DNA of 54,623 bases from Nitrososphaerales archaeon (GCA_030038075.1 JASHPO010000035.1:1-54623); one strand, 5' to 3'; shown: positions 39,569 to 48,138, numbered from the stretch's first letter. The notes: a model not told the origin generated them from the letters alone. Translations and numbers: made by a program.

Positions 39569-39868
39569 GTGGAAACCGGTCAGGAGATTCTAAGCGTGCT
39601 TTTGGCTACCGAAACGAGGGCAGATCTGGTTTCCATTTTTCGAAAGAATCCAGGCCTCATAGATTCGGCTGAAGGAATTGCGCGACGGGTAGGCAGAAAC
39701 GGTGGAGCAATTCAAGCGGATCTTCAGGAATTGGTCAAACTCGGAATTTTGAAAACAAGAAGATTTGGAGATAACGAAGTTATCAGCCTTGATCGCGCGC
39801 GCGACAAAACGATCCAGAACGAGGTCGGCGAATATTTGCAGAATCTGAAACCGAATATCAAAGGGTAG
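39569..39868 (+). CDS. Winged-helix regulator-like protein
   Basis: ARRVGRNGGAIQADLQELVKLGILKTRRFGDNEVISL. Non-ATG start. Confidence 0.6.
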   Translation: METGQEILSVLLATETRADLVSIFRKNPGLIDSAEGIARRVGRNGGAIQADLQELVKLGILKTRRFGDNEVISLDRARDKTIQNEVGEYLQNLKPNIKG

Positions 39869-39878
39869 GTTTGAGGTC

Positions 39879-40655
39879 ATGACAAGAGTAAGAACTGGAA
39901 GCGTAGAGCTGGACGAGATGCTGAAGGGAGGTTTCATGCCTACCGACGCGGTTATGATAGCGGGTAGCGCGGGTACTGGCAAGACGACGCTTGCGCTACA
40001 GTACCTTGTGAACGGTATCACGCAGTTTGGAGAGAACGGGATTTACCTCTCGTTTGAGCAAATGCCAGATCAGATTTACAGGGATGCAGCAGCTTTTGGT
40101 TGGGACCTGAAGAAACTTGAAGAAGAAGGAAAGTTCAGGATAGTTCTCACTTCGCCCAACGTTCTTCTCGCCGGCGGTGGCGAGACCTTGCTGGACGAAA
40201 TGATCAAGGAAATCGGCGCAAAGAGAATTGCAATCGATTCTTTGAGCCACTTCGCGATGTTCATCGGCGAGGACAAGCTCAGGCTGGAGGCCTACCGTCT
40301 GGTATGTTTTGTCAAGGCAAGGGGCTTGAGCTCTCTGTATCTATGGGAGGCTCCGCAACTGATAGGTGCCTCTTTCTCGGTAACCGAAGTCGGCATGAGT
40401 TTCCTAGTCGATTGCATTGTGCTACTGAGAACCGTAGAAATTGACTCCGCCCTCAGAAAGGGTTTGGTCATTTTGAAAATGAGAGGAAGCGATCACGACA
40501 AGCGTCTTCGAGAGTACGAAATAACGGCGAGTGGAATGAAGGTCTTCGCTCCGTTTAATCAGTATCAGGGACTCATGACCGGATCTCCGACGAAGGTCGC
40601 TTCGGAGAAATTCAAGGAAATGTTTTCGACGGTAGCAAAAAGTAACAAGAAGTGA
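39879..40655 (+). CDS. KaiC/RecA-superfamily ATPase
   Basis: TGSVELDEMLKGGFMPTDAVMIAGSAGTGKTTLALQYLVNG; IAIDSLSHFAMF; VDCIVLLRTVEIDSALRKGLVILKMRGSDHDKRLREYEIT. Confidence 0.88.
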   Translation: MTRVRTGSVELDEMLKGGFMPTDAVMIAGSAGTGKTTLALQYLVNGITQFGENGIYLSFEQMPDQIYRDAAAFGWDLKKLEEEGKFRIVLTSPNVLLAGGGETLLDEMIKEIGAKRIAIDSLSHFAMFIGEDKLRLEAYRLVCFVKARGLSSLYLWEAPQLIGASFSVTEVGMSFLVDCIVLLRTVEIDSALRKGLVILKMRGSDHDKRLREYEITASGMKVFAPFNQYQGLMTGSPTKVASEKFKEMFSTVAKSNKK

Positions 40656-40665
40656 GCGAAGCATA

Positions 40666-41058
40666 ATGGACGCACAGTGGGTAACGATCGGCGTCGCGGC
40701 GTTATACGCCATTGTCGTCTTATCTTTCGCCTGTTCAATACTGGCAGTACTGTTTGCTTATCGGCTCTCACGCATAACTGGCCTCTTTGGTGCTTGGTTG
40801 CTCATGATAGCGGCGTTAGCCCTTACTGCGTTCGAAGACTTTGCGTATTTCGGCTCGGTGGTACTAGTTAGTTACAGCAAAGTACAAGGTACCGTCGAGA
40901 CGTTTACGCCCGGCTCTTTTCTATTTGCAGCCTTGATACTGGTTGCCATTCCCGGGCTATTCTTTGGGGCAATGTACAAGCTTCATGGAATGTTCAAGTC
41001 ACAAAAAGAGAAGCCAGCTGTTCCGCTCGGCACCGAAAATACTCCGTTCGCACAATAA
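40666..41058 (+). CDS. Membrane protein, about 3 TM
   Basis: 130 aa hydrophobic ORF directly after KaiC-like gene. Confidence 0.6.
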   Translation: MDAQWVTIGVAALYAIVVLSFACSILAVLFAYRLSRITGLFGAWLLMIAALALTAFEDFAYFGSVVLVSYSKVQGTVETFTPGSFLFAALILVAIPGLFFGAMYKLHGMFKSQKEKPAVPLGTENTPFAQ

Positions 41059-41177
41059 ACGCTCTGCCCGAGACTAGAGCCCTGCAGGCCTTTTCGAAAG
41101 TGCCAATAGATTAGGATGATTCCCTAGTAAAACGTTCGCTGGGAAGGAGAGGATTAGTCTTCTCGTCGGATAAGCTT

Positions 41178-41624
41178 CTACTCAAAGCGTCTTAGGTTTT
41201 CTTGGTCTTCTCTGAAGACTTGATCCAGGTTTCTGAGTACCAGTGTTTTTAGCTGAGCTTCCGGTATGACGTTTGACGTGTATTCGCCGACAACTACGAC
41301 ATCGGTTCTATTGATCCCTTTCGGCTGGTAGTACTGAACAGTCTTCGATCCCGCCAACGGACCTTCGAGATACTCCATGGTCATGGCGACGGGGGGAATC
41401 ATTGTCATCTTCAGTTTATGCTTCACTGTCCCATTTGCCCCTGGTATCACGTTCTCGTATGAGAGTATTGTATGACCATCCTGCGTCTCCGTCTGGACGT
41501 TCATGTTACCGGGGTGCGAGTGAGCTGATGACTGCGACGTCAAGAACCGCCATATCTTGTCCAAGGGCTCGTCGAAAGTTCCGTCTTTATCAACGATGAA
41601 TACCATGAAAGAAAAGAGTCGCAC
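41178..41624 (-). CDS. SRPBCC/START-like domain protein
   Basis: 148 aa; FDEPLDKIWRFLTSQSSAHSH...TVKHKLKMTMIPPVAMTMEYLEGPLAGSKTVQYYQP. Family assignment by pattern only. Confidence 0.5.
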   Translation of the reverse strand: MRLFSFMVFIVDKDGTFDEPLDKIWRFLTSQSSAHSHPGNMNVQTETQDGHTILSYENVIPGANGTVKHKLKMTMIPPVAMTMEYLEGPLAGSKTVQYYQPKGINRTDVVVVGEYTSNVIPEAQLKTLVLRNLDQVFREDQENLRRFE

Positions 41625-41903
41625 AGCGGTATTTATTTTGGGTAGTCGCTACAATACAAGAATTGGCGTATCAGATTGTAAATTCATACCAGTGCTCTAA
41701 AGAGATCGTAGGAAAGGGATTCAACTTTTCGGCACGAAATGTGAGTCGAATCAAGACTTGGCTCTGCTTTCTATTCTAAAGGCGAGTCATAAGCTTCGGA
41801 CGTTAACGATGATTAAAGTGTAGCGACCTTGCTGAAAGTGCAATGTGCCTCGTGCTTCGCTTCAAAATCTTGCGTAAGATTTGAGCAAAGAGTTTCTAGT
41901 GAT

Positions 41904-42485
41904 CTATGCGTCAACCGAAAAGCTGCACTTAGCTTCGGTAACCTGCTTTTGCCCCGGTTGAATCACTCCTGCAACAGTTACGATCGAGCTGACCTTCCAA
42001 TTCCCTTTTGGTGAATAAGAGGGCAAAGTGAAATTCTCAGAGAAGTGAGAGGAGTGGTCTGCACTACCGTCGGGTTGCTGTGGACATATTGGACCTAAAA
42101 ATAGAATGCTTGGATCGCTGAAGCTAACGTACGTAGTCGAATTTGGCTCCAAGACGTTGACCGTGAGGTTGAATTTTGAGTTCCACAAGTTCCCGTACAT
42201 GGCAACCGTGATATTGACGTTCTGGCCCGGCTCGTAGGTGGACTTGTCAGTAGTGGTTGAGACGTAAATCGCTCCAGAATAGCATTTAGTTTGAGTTATT
42301 TGTCCTGGAAGGACATTCTCTGACGACCTTGTGTTCCCTTGTGTTGTGCGGTTGTTGTTTTCTCCTCCGGTAGGGTTCCCGTAAAAATGAGAAATCGCTA
42401 TTACAAAAAAAATAGCTGAGGCCAAAAGAATCGCGACCAAAAAAAATACTGCGACCCGATTATGTGTCTGCCATAAGGACCGCAT
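41904..42485 (-). CDS. Secreted/membrane-anchored hypothetical protein
   Basis: N-terminal TM then beta-rich YVSTTTDKSTYEPGQNVNITVAMYG. Confidence 0.55.
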   Translation of the reverse strand: MRSLWQTHNRVAVFFLVAILLASAIFFVIAISHFYGNPTGGENNNRTTQGNTRSSENVLPGQITQTKCYSGAIYVSTTTDKSTYEPGQNVNITVAMYGNLWNSKFNLTVNVLEPNSTTYVSFSDPSILFLGPICPQQPDGSADHSSHFSENFTLPSYSPKGNWKVSSIVTVAGVIQPGQKQVTEAKCSFSVDA

Positions 42486-42537
42486 ACGACTTCGGTAAAC
42501 GCATGCTGAACTTTAAAAGCTAATACACAAAAATCTG

Positions 42538-43047
42538 CTAGCTTGGTACAATGACTCTCATATGCACCGCAATTTGACCAATGTCAAAGCCTATAACGTA
42601 ATTTCCTGAAGGAGGAACATTGCTAGCGACGTTAACGGTTACCTGAAAGCTTGAAGAAGAGCCGGGAAGCAGACTGATACTGGGTACTGAAAGCGAGACT
42701 CCAAAACCGTTTGGCAAATCAACTGGAGCTATAGTGCTAAATGAGAGAGTGGTAGTGACCAACGATGTGAGCGTCATCGTGAAAGTTGCGCTGTTACCGG
42801 CGCTGATTTGCAATGGTCCCGTAAGGCTATTTGTGATATTTATATCATTGGGTGCAAGTCCATCGACTTGTTTTAGAGCACTCGCATTAGCTGATTGATT
42901 ATGAAATTCCGGAGTAATTACCACTACAAGCAGACCTGAAGCAAACAGTGCCACCGCAACTATCGCCATCAGCTTTGGTGTGGTATACCTGCTGAAAACA
43001 TTCTGAGAAAAGGCCTTTCTTCTTGAAGGGAGCGGTTTGTCAAGCAT
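42538..43047 (-). CDS. Secreted/membrane-anchored hypothetical Ig-like protein
   Basis: N-terminal TM (LMAIVAVALFASGLLVVVI) and PLQISAGNSATFTMTLTSLV...SLLPGSSSSFQVTVNVASNVPPSGNYVIGFD. Confidence 0.55.
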   Translation of the reverse strand: MLDKPLPSRRKAFSQNVFSRYTTPKLMAIVAVALFASGLLVVVITPEFHNQSANASALKQVDGLAPNDINITNSLTGPLQISAGNSATFTMTLTSLVTTTLSFSTIAPVDLPNGFGVSLSVPSISLLPGSSSSFQVTVNVASNVPPSGNYVIGFDIGQIAVHMRVIVPS

Positions 43048-43116
43048 TCAGTTGAGGACGATCTTGGCGCGATAGGGTACTCCGAGCAAGTAGTCGAGGA
43101 GATAAACAGGCTCTGC

Positions 43117-44243
43117 CTAAGACGAACCTTTTCGTCTCTTGATCATTTTCTCGCTTAGCTGGTGCATTTCGTCTATCGCGGCGCTGACGCTCGCTTTCCA
43201 TTCTTCGAGCTCCGCGATTCTTTTCTTGAGTGATTCTACGTCCTGCGATATGACGACCTGCGGACGTGGTTCTAGTATCGTCAGTTCCGATACTTCCTTC
43301 AGATATTCCTCTAGGAGCTCTTTTTCGTCCGGTCGATAGTAGTTGTCTTCGAGACCGAGCGTATGACCTAGAAGCATCTCCACGTGCAGAGACTTCATTT
43401 TTCGCTCGCATACCGTTTTGAAAAATTTACGAAAGCCGTGATCTGCTTGGAATTCGTACCGTTTCTTTCCCTTCTCTAACGTGGTTCTTAGACCCGTAGC
43501 TTTGAGCGCGTCCTCGATCAGTCGCTTGACGCCCGTACTCTTGAGCCGGATTGGAAGGTGAGGCTCGCCCTTCCCTAGATGGTCGGGGTGAAAGAGGTCG
43601 CGAATTAGCGGAGAATTGCTAGTGATTTTCTCGCCTTGCGACCTTCCGTAATCGACGTACTCCTGGATCGCGTGATAGCACTCCGGCGTTATGGAACTAA
43701 AGTACTCTTCCGAAGTCCCCGCGTAAATGCGAATCTTGCCGTTCTCGGAGATATGCCCGTAGTTCAGATAGTCGAAAGCGCCGATACGACAGCTACAAGA
43801 TTCCATTAGCAAGATCACGGGCTTGATTCTCCGGTCTGGGTAGGTTAGAATCTTCTTGATTTCCTCGACCGATGGCGCTCGATCGCTGGCAGCGCGTCGA
43901 CCTTTTGGAACACGGCGGGCTAGCTTTTTCCAATTCAGATTGATGTCGTTTTCCTCACAAAATAGCCTGATCGGCTTGTACATGTTTGCGACGCGAGACC
44001 GGCTATCTCTCCCTTTTCGACCCGCTCCTTTTGCGACTGAATGTAGCCATTGATTTGTATAGTAGCCCACTTTGGGTCTGATTGAGCTTGCAGACAGAAA
44101 AATTTCGCTTGAGCTTTGAATGCTCCCTCGATCTTCAGATAGTCAAAGAATTTCTTGAGGTCAGCTTCGTAGCCACGCCGAGTCTGAGGGTTTCTGATGG
44201 CAGAAAAGAACTCGGTCAATGGATCAAGCTTGAGGGCTTCCAT
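43117..44243 (-). pseudogene. Tyrosine recombinase/integrase, split by a frameshift
   Basis: N-terminal core-binding part in ORF 43935..44243 (FFSAIRNPQTRRGYEADLKKFFDYL...QINGYIQSQKERVEKGEIAG) continues in another frame as RVANMYKPIRLFCEENDINLNW in ORF 43117..44070; catalytic CRIGAFDYL, HGFRKFFKT, LLGHTLGLEDNYYRP. Confidence 0.8.
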
Positions 44244-44290
44244 CGGCTCGAAGCTTGATAAATAATCCTATTTAAGAACCCAAATAAGAG

Positions 44291-44436
44291 TGCGGCGACC
44301 GGGATTTGAACCCGGGTTACCAGCGCACTGCTCTTGATTCATTTTTGAGAGATTGGCAGGCTGATGTCCTAGACCAGGATCTCCCGCATTTGATCATTCG
44401 TAGTTAAGGGACAAATTGCGTCTAGACGATCGCCGC
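44291..44436 (-). tRNA. tRNA-Gly(GCC) with two introns
   Basis: Exons 44436-44422 (GCGGCGATCGTCTAG), 44376-44354 (TGGTCTAGGACATCAGCCTGCCA), 44325-44291 (CGCTGGTAACCCGGGTTCAAATCCCGGTCGCCGCA). Acceptor GCGGCGA/TCGCCGC, D-stem GTC/GAC, anticodon stem TCAGC/GCTGG and T-stem CCGGG/CCCGG all pair. 37/38 intron has CTGC/GCAG helix with CAA and TGC 3-nt bulges (BHB). Confidence 0.85.
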
Positions 44437-44455
44437 ATCGCGGCAGTATTTCCTA

Positions 44456-44477
44456 AAGAGCGTTAATAAACGCTCTT
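44456..44477. repeat. Perfect 9-bp inverted repeat (hairpin) between divergent tRNAs
   Basis: aagagcgtt-aata-aacgctctt. Confidence 0.8.
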
Positions 44478-44579
44478 CCGAATTTGAAGTTAGATTCACA
44501 CAGATTCCTAGATTTGTAAAACAATCATCTCAGCTGAAATAACACTTTTAACAAGATAAATGAAAAAGAAATTCTACGC

Positions 44580-44712
44580 GGGCCGGTCGTCTAGAGAAGT
44601 CCCTTCCACTTCGGAAAGCCTGGTAGGATACAGCGGTTCTGAAGAGTTTTTCTTCGCTGCATCTTGCACTTTGGCATGGTGGGGGTCCTGGGTTCAAATC
44701 CCAGCCGGTCCA
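44580..44712 (+). tRNA. tRNA-Ala(GGC) with two noncanonical introns (best parse)
   Basis: Exons 44580-44594 (GGGCCGGTCGTCTAG), 44621-44631 (TGGTAGGATAC), 44667-44712 (CACTTTGGCATGGTGGGGGTCCTGGGTTCAAATCCCAGCCGGTCCA). Acceptor GGGCCGG/CCGGTCC including G3:U70; D-stem GTC/GAT; anticodon stem CCACT/GGTGG; loop TTGGCAT; T-stem CTGGG/CCCAG. Confidence 0.75.
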
Positions 44713-44741
44713 CTTCCACTGATTTGTCGTCGGAAACGCTC

Positions 44742-45431
44742 TCATTTTTCACCCGATCTGTTGACGAACTGTTCGGGTTTCAGCAGCAGTGAGTTAACAT
44801 GCCGCAAAAGGTAAGTAGACGTTATTCCCACCCATGCTATAACCGAACCAATAAGCAACCGCTCGAACAATCCGCTATAGTCGCTCTTTAGATGATGAAG
44901 GAACGGGAGCACTCCTAAGTAAAATAACATGAACAAAACTGCAAGCCCTGCAATAACGAGTGCAATCTTTCTTACACCAGCGAGGGCTTTCACTCTACTT
45001 AGTTTCAGTGATATGGATAATTCGCCTAATGGCGTTGCAATAAATATAATGATTGCAATAATTGTGTGAATCCCAAGAGTACGCCCCGTTGCAGGAAATC
45101 CGGCGAGGAGCAGTGCCGCCACTCCCCAGATTATGATTCCACACAATCCCAATTTGTAATTCCGCCAATCCACTCCAATCATTGTGAAAGTTTGGATTAT
45201 AGCATACACAAATAGAAGAGAAAACACCCCGCGATTTAGAAAGTTCACGGTCATAATATAGCCGTATGGCCCTACGGCGAGCAAACTTTCGGCTTGCGAT
45301 ATTGGACTGTAGTGCGGCGGTAGTGCCTGTACAATAGCATCTAGCACAATGTAGAGAATGATAAGAGCGTCAACAATTAGAAACTCTCGACGAATTGTTG
45401 AACGCTTTGAATTATCCGTGAGGGTGGCCAT
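44742..45431 (-). CDS. DUF998-like multi-TM membrane protein
   Basis: 229 aa, about 6 TM; SQAESLLAVGPYGYIMTVNFLNRGVFSLLFVYAI...GFPATGRTLGIHTIIAIIIFIATPLGE. Confidence 0.65.
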   Translation of the reverse strand: MATLTDNSKRSTIRREFLIVDALIILYIVLDAIVQALPPHYSPISQAESLLAVGPYGYIMTVNFLNRGVFSLLFVYAIIQTFTMIGVDWRNYKLGLCGIIIWGVAALLLAGFPATGRTLGIHTIIAIIIFIATPLGELSISLKLSRVKALAGVRKIALVIAGLAVLFMLFYLGVLPFLHHLKSDYSGLFERLLIGSVIAWVGITSTYLLRHVNSLLLKPEQFVNRSGEK

Positions 45432-45944
45432 AAAATCGCAATGACCAGCTTTTGATAAATACGTTAAAAACCTATGAGGGGGTGAGGATCCCCGAATTCC
45501 TCTTTCCTAGATTTGTTTCTTTTTCAGCATGAGCCATGAAGCGGAGAGACAAAAAACTTCTTTTTGCTGTTCAGAAGTTAAATCTACGCCTACAATCCAA
45601 ATGAGTTTTGTTGGCACTAAACAAGTGTCGATTGATACCTAGGTTCGCATTCGATGCTTGTGAGATGACTCTTACTATACATTGCAGAGTGGATTGAGAA
45701 GAACCACTTCATAACCTCGGCTTAGGAAATGATGCCGCGTCCCTCCAGCAATCTATTCTGCGCAGTACAAGGTGTTCCTCCGGATTAGCGTCCAGCTAGC
45801 CACCAAAGGTGTATACATTGAGGTGGTAGCTTTAACATCATCTCTTATCTATTCGTTTATTTCCATTCCAAAGTAAACTAGCGCCGCCGTAGCACAGATA
45901 CTTAGGCGGCAGGAAATCTACAGACTGACGCTGGCGAAATCACC

Positions 45945-46877
45945 TTAGCCGAGTTTGTCTCCGCGCCTCAAAATTTCTCGGGCCTTTTGGGGTTGGCCTT
46001 TCAGGTCAAACGTGCAGTTTGCGACGCTGATCACGCCGTCCGCAGTGCCGACCAAGAGAGACGACTTGATAGGGTCTTGCTTATCGTAATCCAAAACTCG
46101 TCCACACCTAAGTGCTCTGCCAAATTTGAGCTCCCGATATTCATTGCTGGGCCTGAGTTTCGATCCGGTGACATACAACTTTTTTCCGTTGAGAATTGTG
46201 TGCGCGTAAAAGCCAGGCTCGAAACAGGCTCTTATCAGGTTATGAATGTCAACTGATCTTTCGTTCCAATCAATCCTAGTATCTTCCGGAGTTATGTGAG
46301 GAAAATAGTTTCCCTCATACACCGGATTTTGCTTTGTTCTCTTCTCTATTTCATCGTCCAAAGCTCGTATTGCCCGCATGACGATCTTAGGATAATACGG
46401 TTTCATCCGTTCTCTAACATCGAAATACGTGTCATCAGACTCTATCGGAAAGGACTCTTGAGCCAAAATCTCGCCTGTGTCAAGGCCCGCATCCATCTGG
46501 TGGATCGTCACGCCAGTCATTTTTTCGCCGTTTATCATAGCCCAGCGTATGCAGTCTCTCCCGCGATAGAATGGAAGAAGGCTGGGGTGAACATTCAGTG
46601 CGCCGAATTTAGGGACGCTGAGAAGTTTTTCGCGATACTTTTGAAGAAAGATTACGTTGATCAGAACGTCAGCTTGAAGTTCTCTCACGCTGGAAATGAA
46701 CGAATCAGAGTTCACGTCGTCCACCTTCAGAACGTTCTGGTATACGCTCGTTGCAAATTTTAGGAACTCTTCGTCGCCGGGAACCACCGCGACAACTTCG
46801 ACAATGTCATTTCTTCCCAGAAGCTCCTTCAGCGTTAGAATTCCCAGATCCCTGCTCGCAAGCAAAATCACCTTCAA
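45945..46877 (-). CDS. Formyltransferase-family protein (Fmt/ArnA-like), substrate unknown
   Basis: ALNVHPSLLPFYRGRDCIRWAMINGEKMTGVTIHQMDAGLDTGEILAQESFPI. Confidence 0.8.
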   Translation of the reverse strand: MKVILLASRDLGILTLKELLGRNDIVEVVAVVPGDEEFLKFATSVYQNVLKVDDVNSDSFISSVRELQADVLINVIFLQKYREKLLSVPKFGALNVHPSLLPFYRGRDCIRWAMINGEKMTGVTIHQMDAGLDTGEILAQESFPIESDDTYFDVRERMKPYYPKIVMRAIRALDDEIEKRTKQNPVYEGNYFPHITPEDTRIDWNERSVDIHNLIRACFEPGFYAHTILNGKKLYVTGSKLRPSNEYRELKFGRALRCGRVLDYDKQDPIKSSLLVGTADGVISVANCTFDLKGQPQKAREILRRGDKLG

Positions 46878-47013
46878 TTTTTAGTAACACGCAAAAGCTT
46901 CCAAGCCGACCGGTGTGCAAAAGTATTTCGCAAGTCCTGTATCACGAAGCGAACTTAGATTTGGAAAAGTTGATAATGAAATATTCGGAAAAGGCAGGCC
47001 ACGAGCTGAATAG

Positions 47014-47544
47014 CTGATTAAAATTCATAACAACCGGAGCTGGCAACTAGATGTTGATCGGCGGATCTACGATGCGCTAAAGAGCTCTGGAATTGATTTT
47101 GCATCCAGCGTTCCTTGCAGCCTTCTCTCAGGAGTCCTTGATCAAGTCTCACGCGATTCAGGAGTAGTTCACGTTCCCGCGACAAGAGAAGAGGAAGCCG
47201 TAGGAATCTGCGCAGGAGCTTTTCTTGCCGGTTCTAAACCGGTCTTAATCATGCAGAATTCAGGGTTGGGAAATTCTCTAAACGCACTGCTGTCGCTGAC
47301 GAACTTTTACGAGCTTGGCCTTTTTCTTCTAATTGGATTCAGAGGTAGAAAAACGGAAGAGAAGATAGCGGCGCAGATCCCTATGGGCGAAGCAACTGGT
47401 AAGCTGCTATCGCTGATAAATGCAGAAACACAGATCGTCGAAAATTTGTCAGGCATCGACAATATCAAACGATTAGCTACTAACGCCTACGAAGGTAAGA
47501 TAACCGCAGCCCTGCTGACTCCTGGACTGTGGTCAGAAAAGTAG
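47014..47544 (+). CDS. ThDP-dependent decarboxylase alpha (PYR) subunit, ComD/sulfopyruvate or phosphonopyruvate decarboxylase-like; start uncertain
   Basis: Translation upstream of the annotated ATG (47251) is homologous-looking: DRRIYDALKSSGIDFASSVPCSLLSGVLDQVSRDSGVVHVPATREEEAVGICAGAFLAGSKPVLIMQNSGLGNSLNAL. CTG at 47014 used provisionally. Confidence 0.75.
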   Translation: MIKIHNNRSWQLDVDRRIYDALKSSGIDFASSVPCSLLSGVLDQVSRDSGVVHVPATREEEAVGICAGAFLAGSKPVLIMQNSGLGNSLNALLSLTNFYELGLFLLIGFRGRKTEEKIAAQIPMGEATGKLLSLINAETQIVENLSGIDNIKRLATNAYEGKITAALLTPGLWSEK

Positions 47545-47553
47545 GTAACCAAC

Positions 47554-48120
47554 ATGAAAAGAATCGATGTTATAGAGGAGATAGTGAAATCGAGACATCA
47601 TCAAAATAGCCTGATCGTCTCAAATATTGGCTACTGCAGCAGAGAATTATATTCCGTCAAGGATAGTCCGAATACCTTCTACATGCTAGGGTCGATGGGA
47701 CTAGCAAGTTCGATAGGACTGGGAGTTGCTTTGGCTACCCATGGAGAAAAAGAGGTCATCGCATTCGATGGAGACGGTTCGGTTCTCATGAACCTTGGAA
47801 CACTTGGGACAATAGCAAACTTTGCGCCCGAAAACTATCATCTGCTTATCGTTGATAACGAATCCCACGGTAGCACGGGAGGCCAAGAGAGCCTCACCGC
47901 GATGCGAACAGACCTTGTGAAACTTGCGAAAGCGGCTGGAATAACTGGTGTTTTGCGAATACGCGATCGATACAATCTTCGTCTTGTCTTGAAGAGACCA
48001 AGATTGCCCAAAGTAATCATAGTGGAGTGCACCCACTCGAACGCCGACGTGCCGATTATTCCACTTTCCTCGATAGAGATCAAAGAAAGATTCATGAATT
48101 CGTGCAGAAATGGCGAGTAA
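47554..48120 (+). CDS. ThDP-dependent decarboxylase beta (PP) subunit, ComE-like
   Basis: GSMGLASSIGLGVALA...VIAFDGDGSVLMNLGTLGTIANFAPENYHLLIVDNESHGSTGGQES, a ThDP-binding motif. Confidence 0.85.
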   Translation: MKRIDVIEEIVKSRHHQNSLIVSNIGYCSRELYSVKDSPNTFYMLGSMGLASSIGLGVALATHGEKEVIAFDGDGSVLMNLGTLGTIANFAPENYHLLIVDNESHGSTGGQESLTAMRTDLVKLAKAAGITGVLRIRDRYNLRLVLKRPRLPKVIIVECTHSNADVPIIPLSSIEIKERFMNSCRNGE

Positions 48121-48138
48121 TAGATGTTTATCCCTAGA

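Noticed and set aside
43040-43411. 123-aa minus-strand Arg-rich ORF
   Set aside because: Out-of-frame shadow of the integrase C-terminal region.
44291-44388. tRNA-Gly parsed with 5' end at 44388 (GCGGGAG) and a single intron
   Set aside because: Acceptor pairs only 4 of 7 with TCGCCGC and leaves a 3-nt D-loop. The upstream GCGGCGATCGTCTAG pairs perfectly and explains the extra sequence as an intron.
44580-44712. tRNA-Pro(CGG) using TCCAC/GTGGG stem with one 62-nt intron
   Set aside because: No valid D-stem and no BHB helix. The Ala(GGC) two-intron parse gives all stems, a canonical D-loop and G3:U70.
45432-45944. Possible remnant or ncRNA in the ~500-bp intergenic gap
   Set aside because: A short minus-strand peptide (VGVDLTSEQQKEVFCLSASWLMLKKKQI) is open but matches nothing I recognise, and no tRNA or stable structure was evident.
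45945-46877. Annotation as methionyl-tRNA formyltransferase
   Set aside because: The formyltransferase fold is supported, but archaea initiate with unformylated Met, so the specific Fmt function is not asserted.
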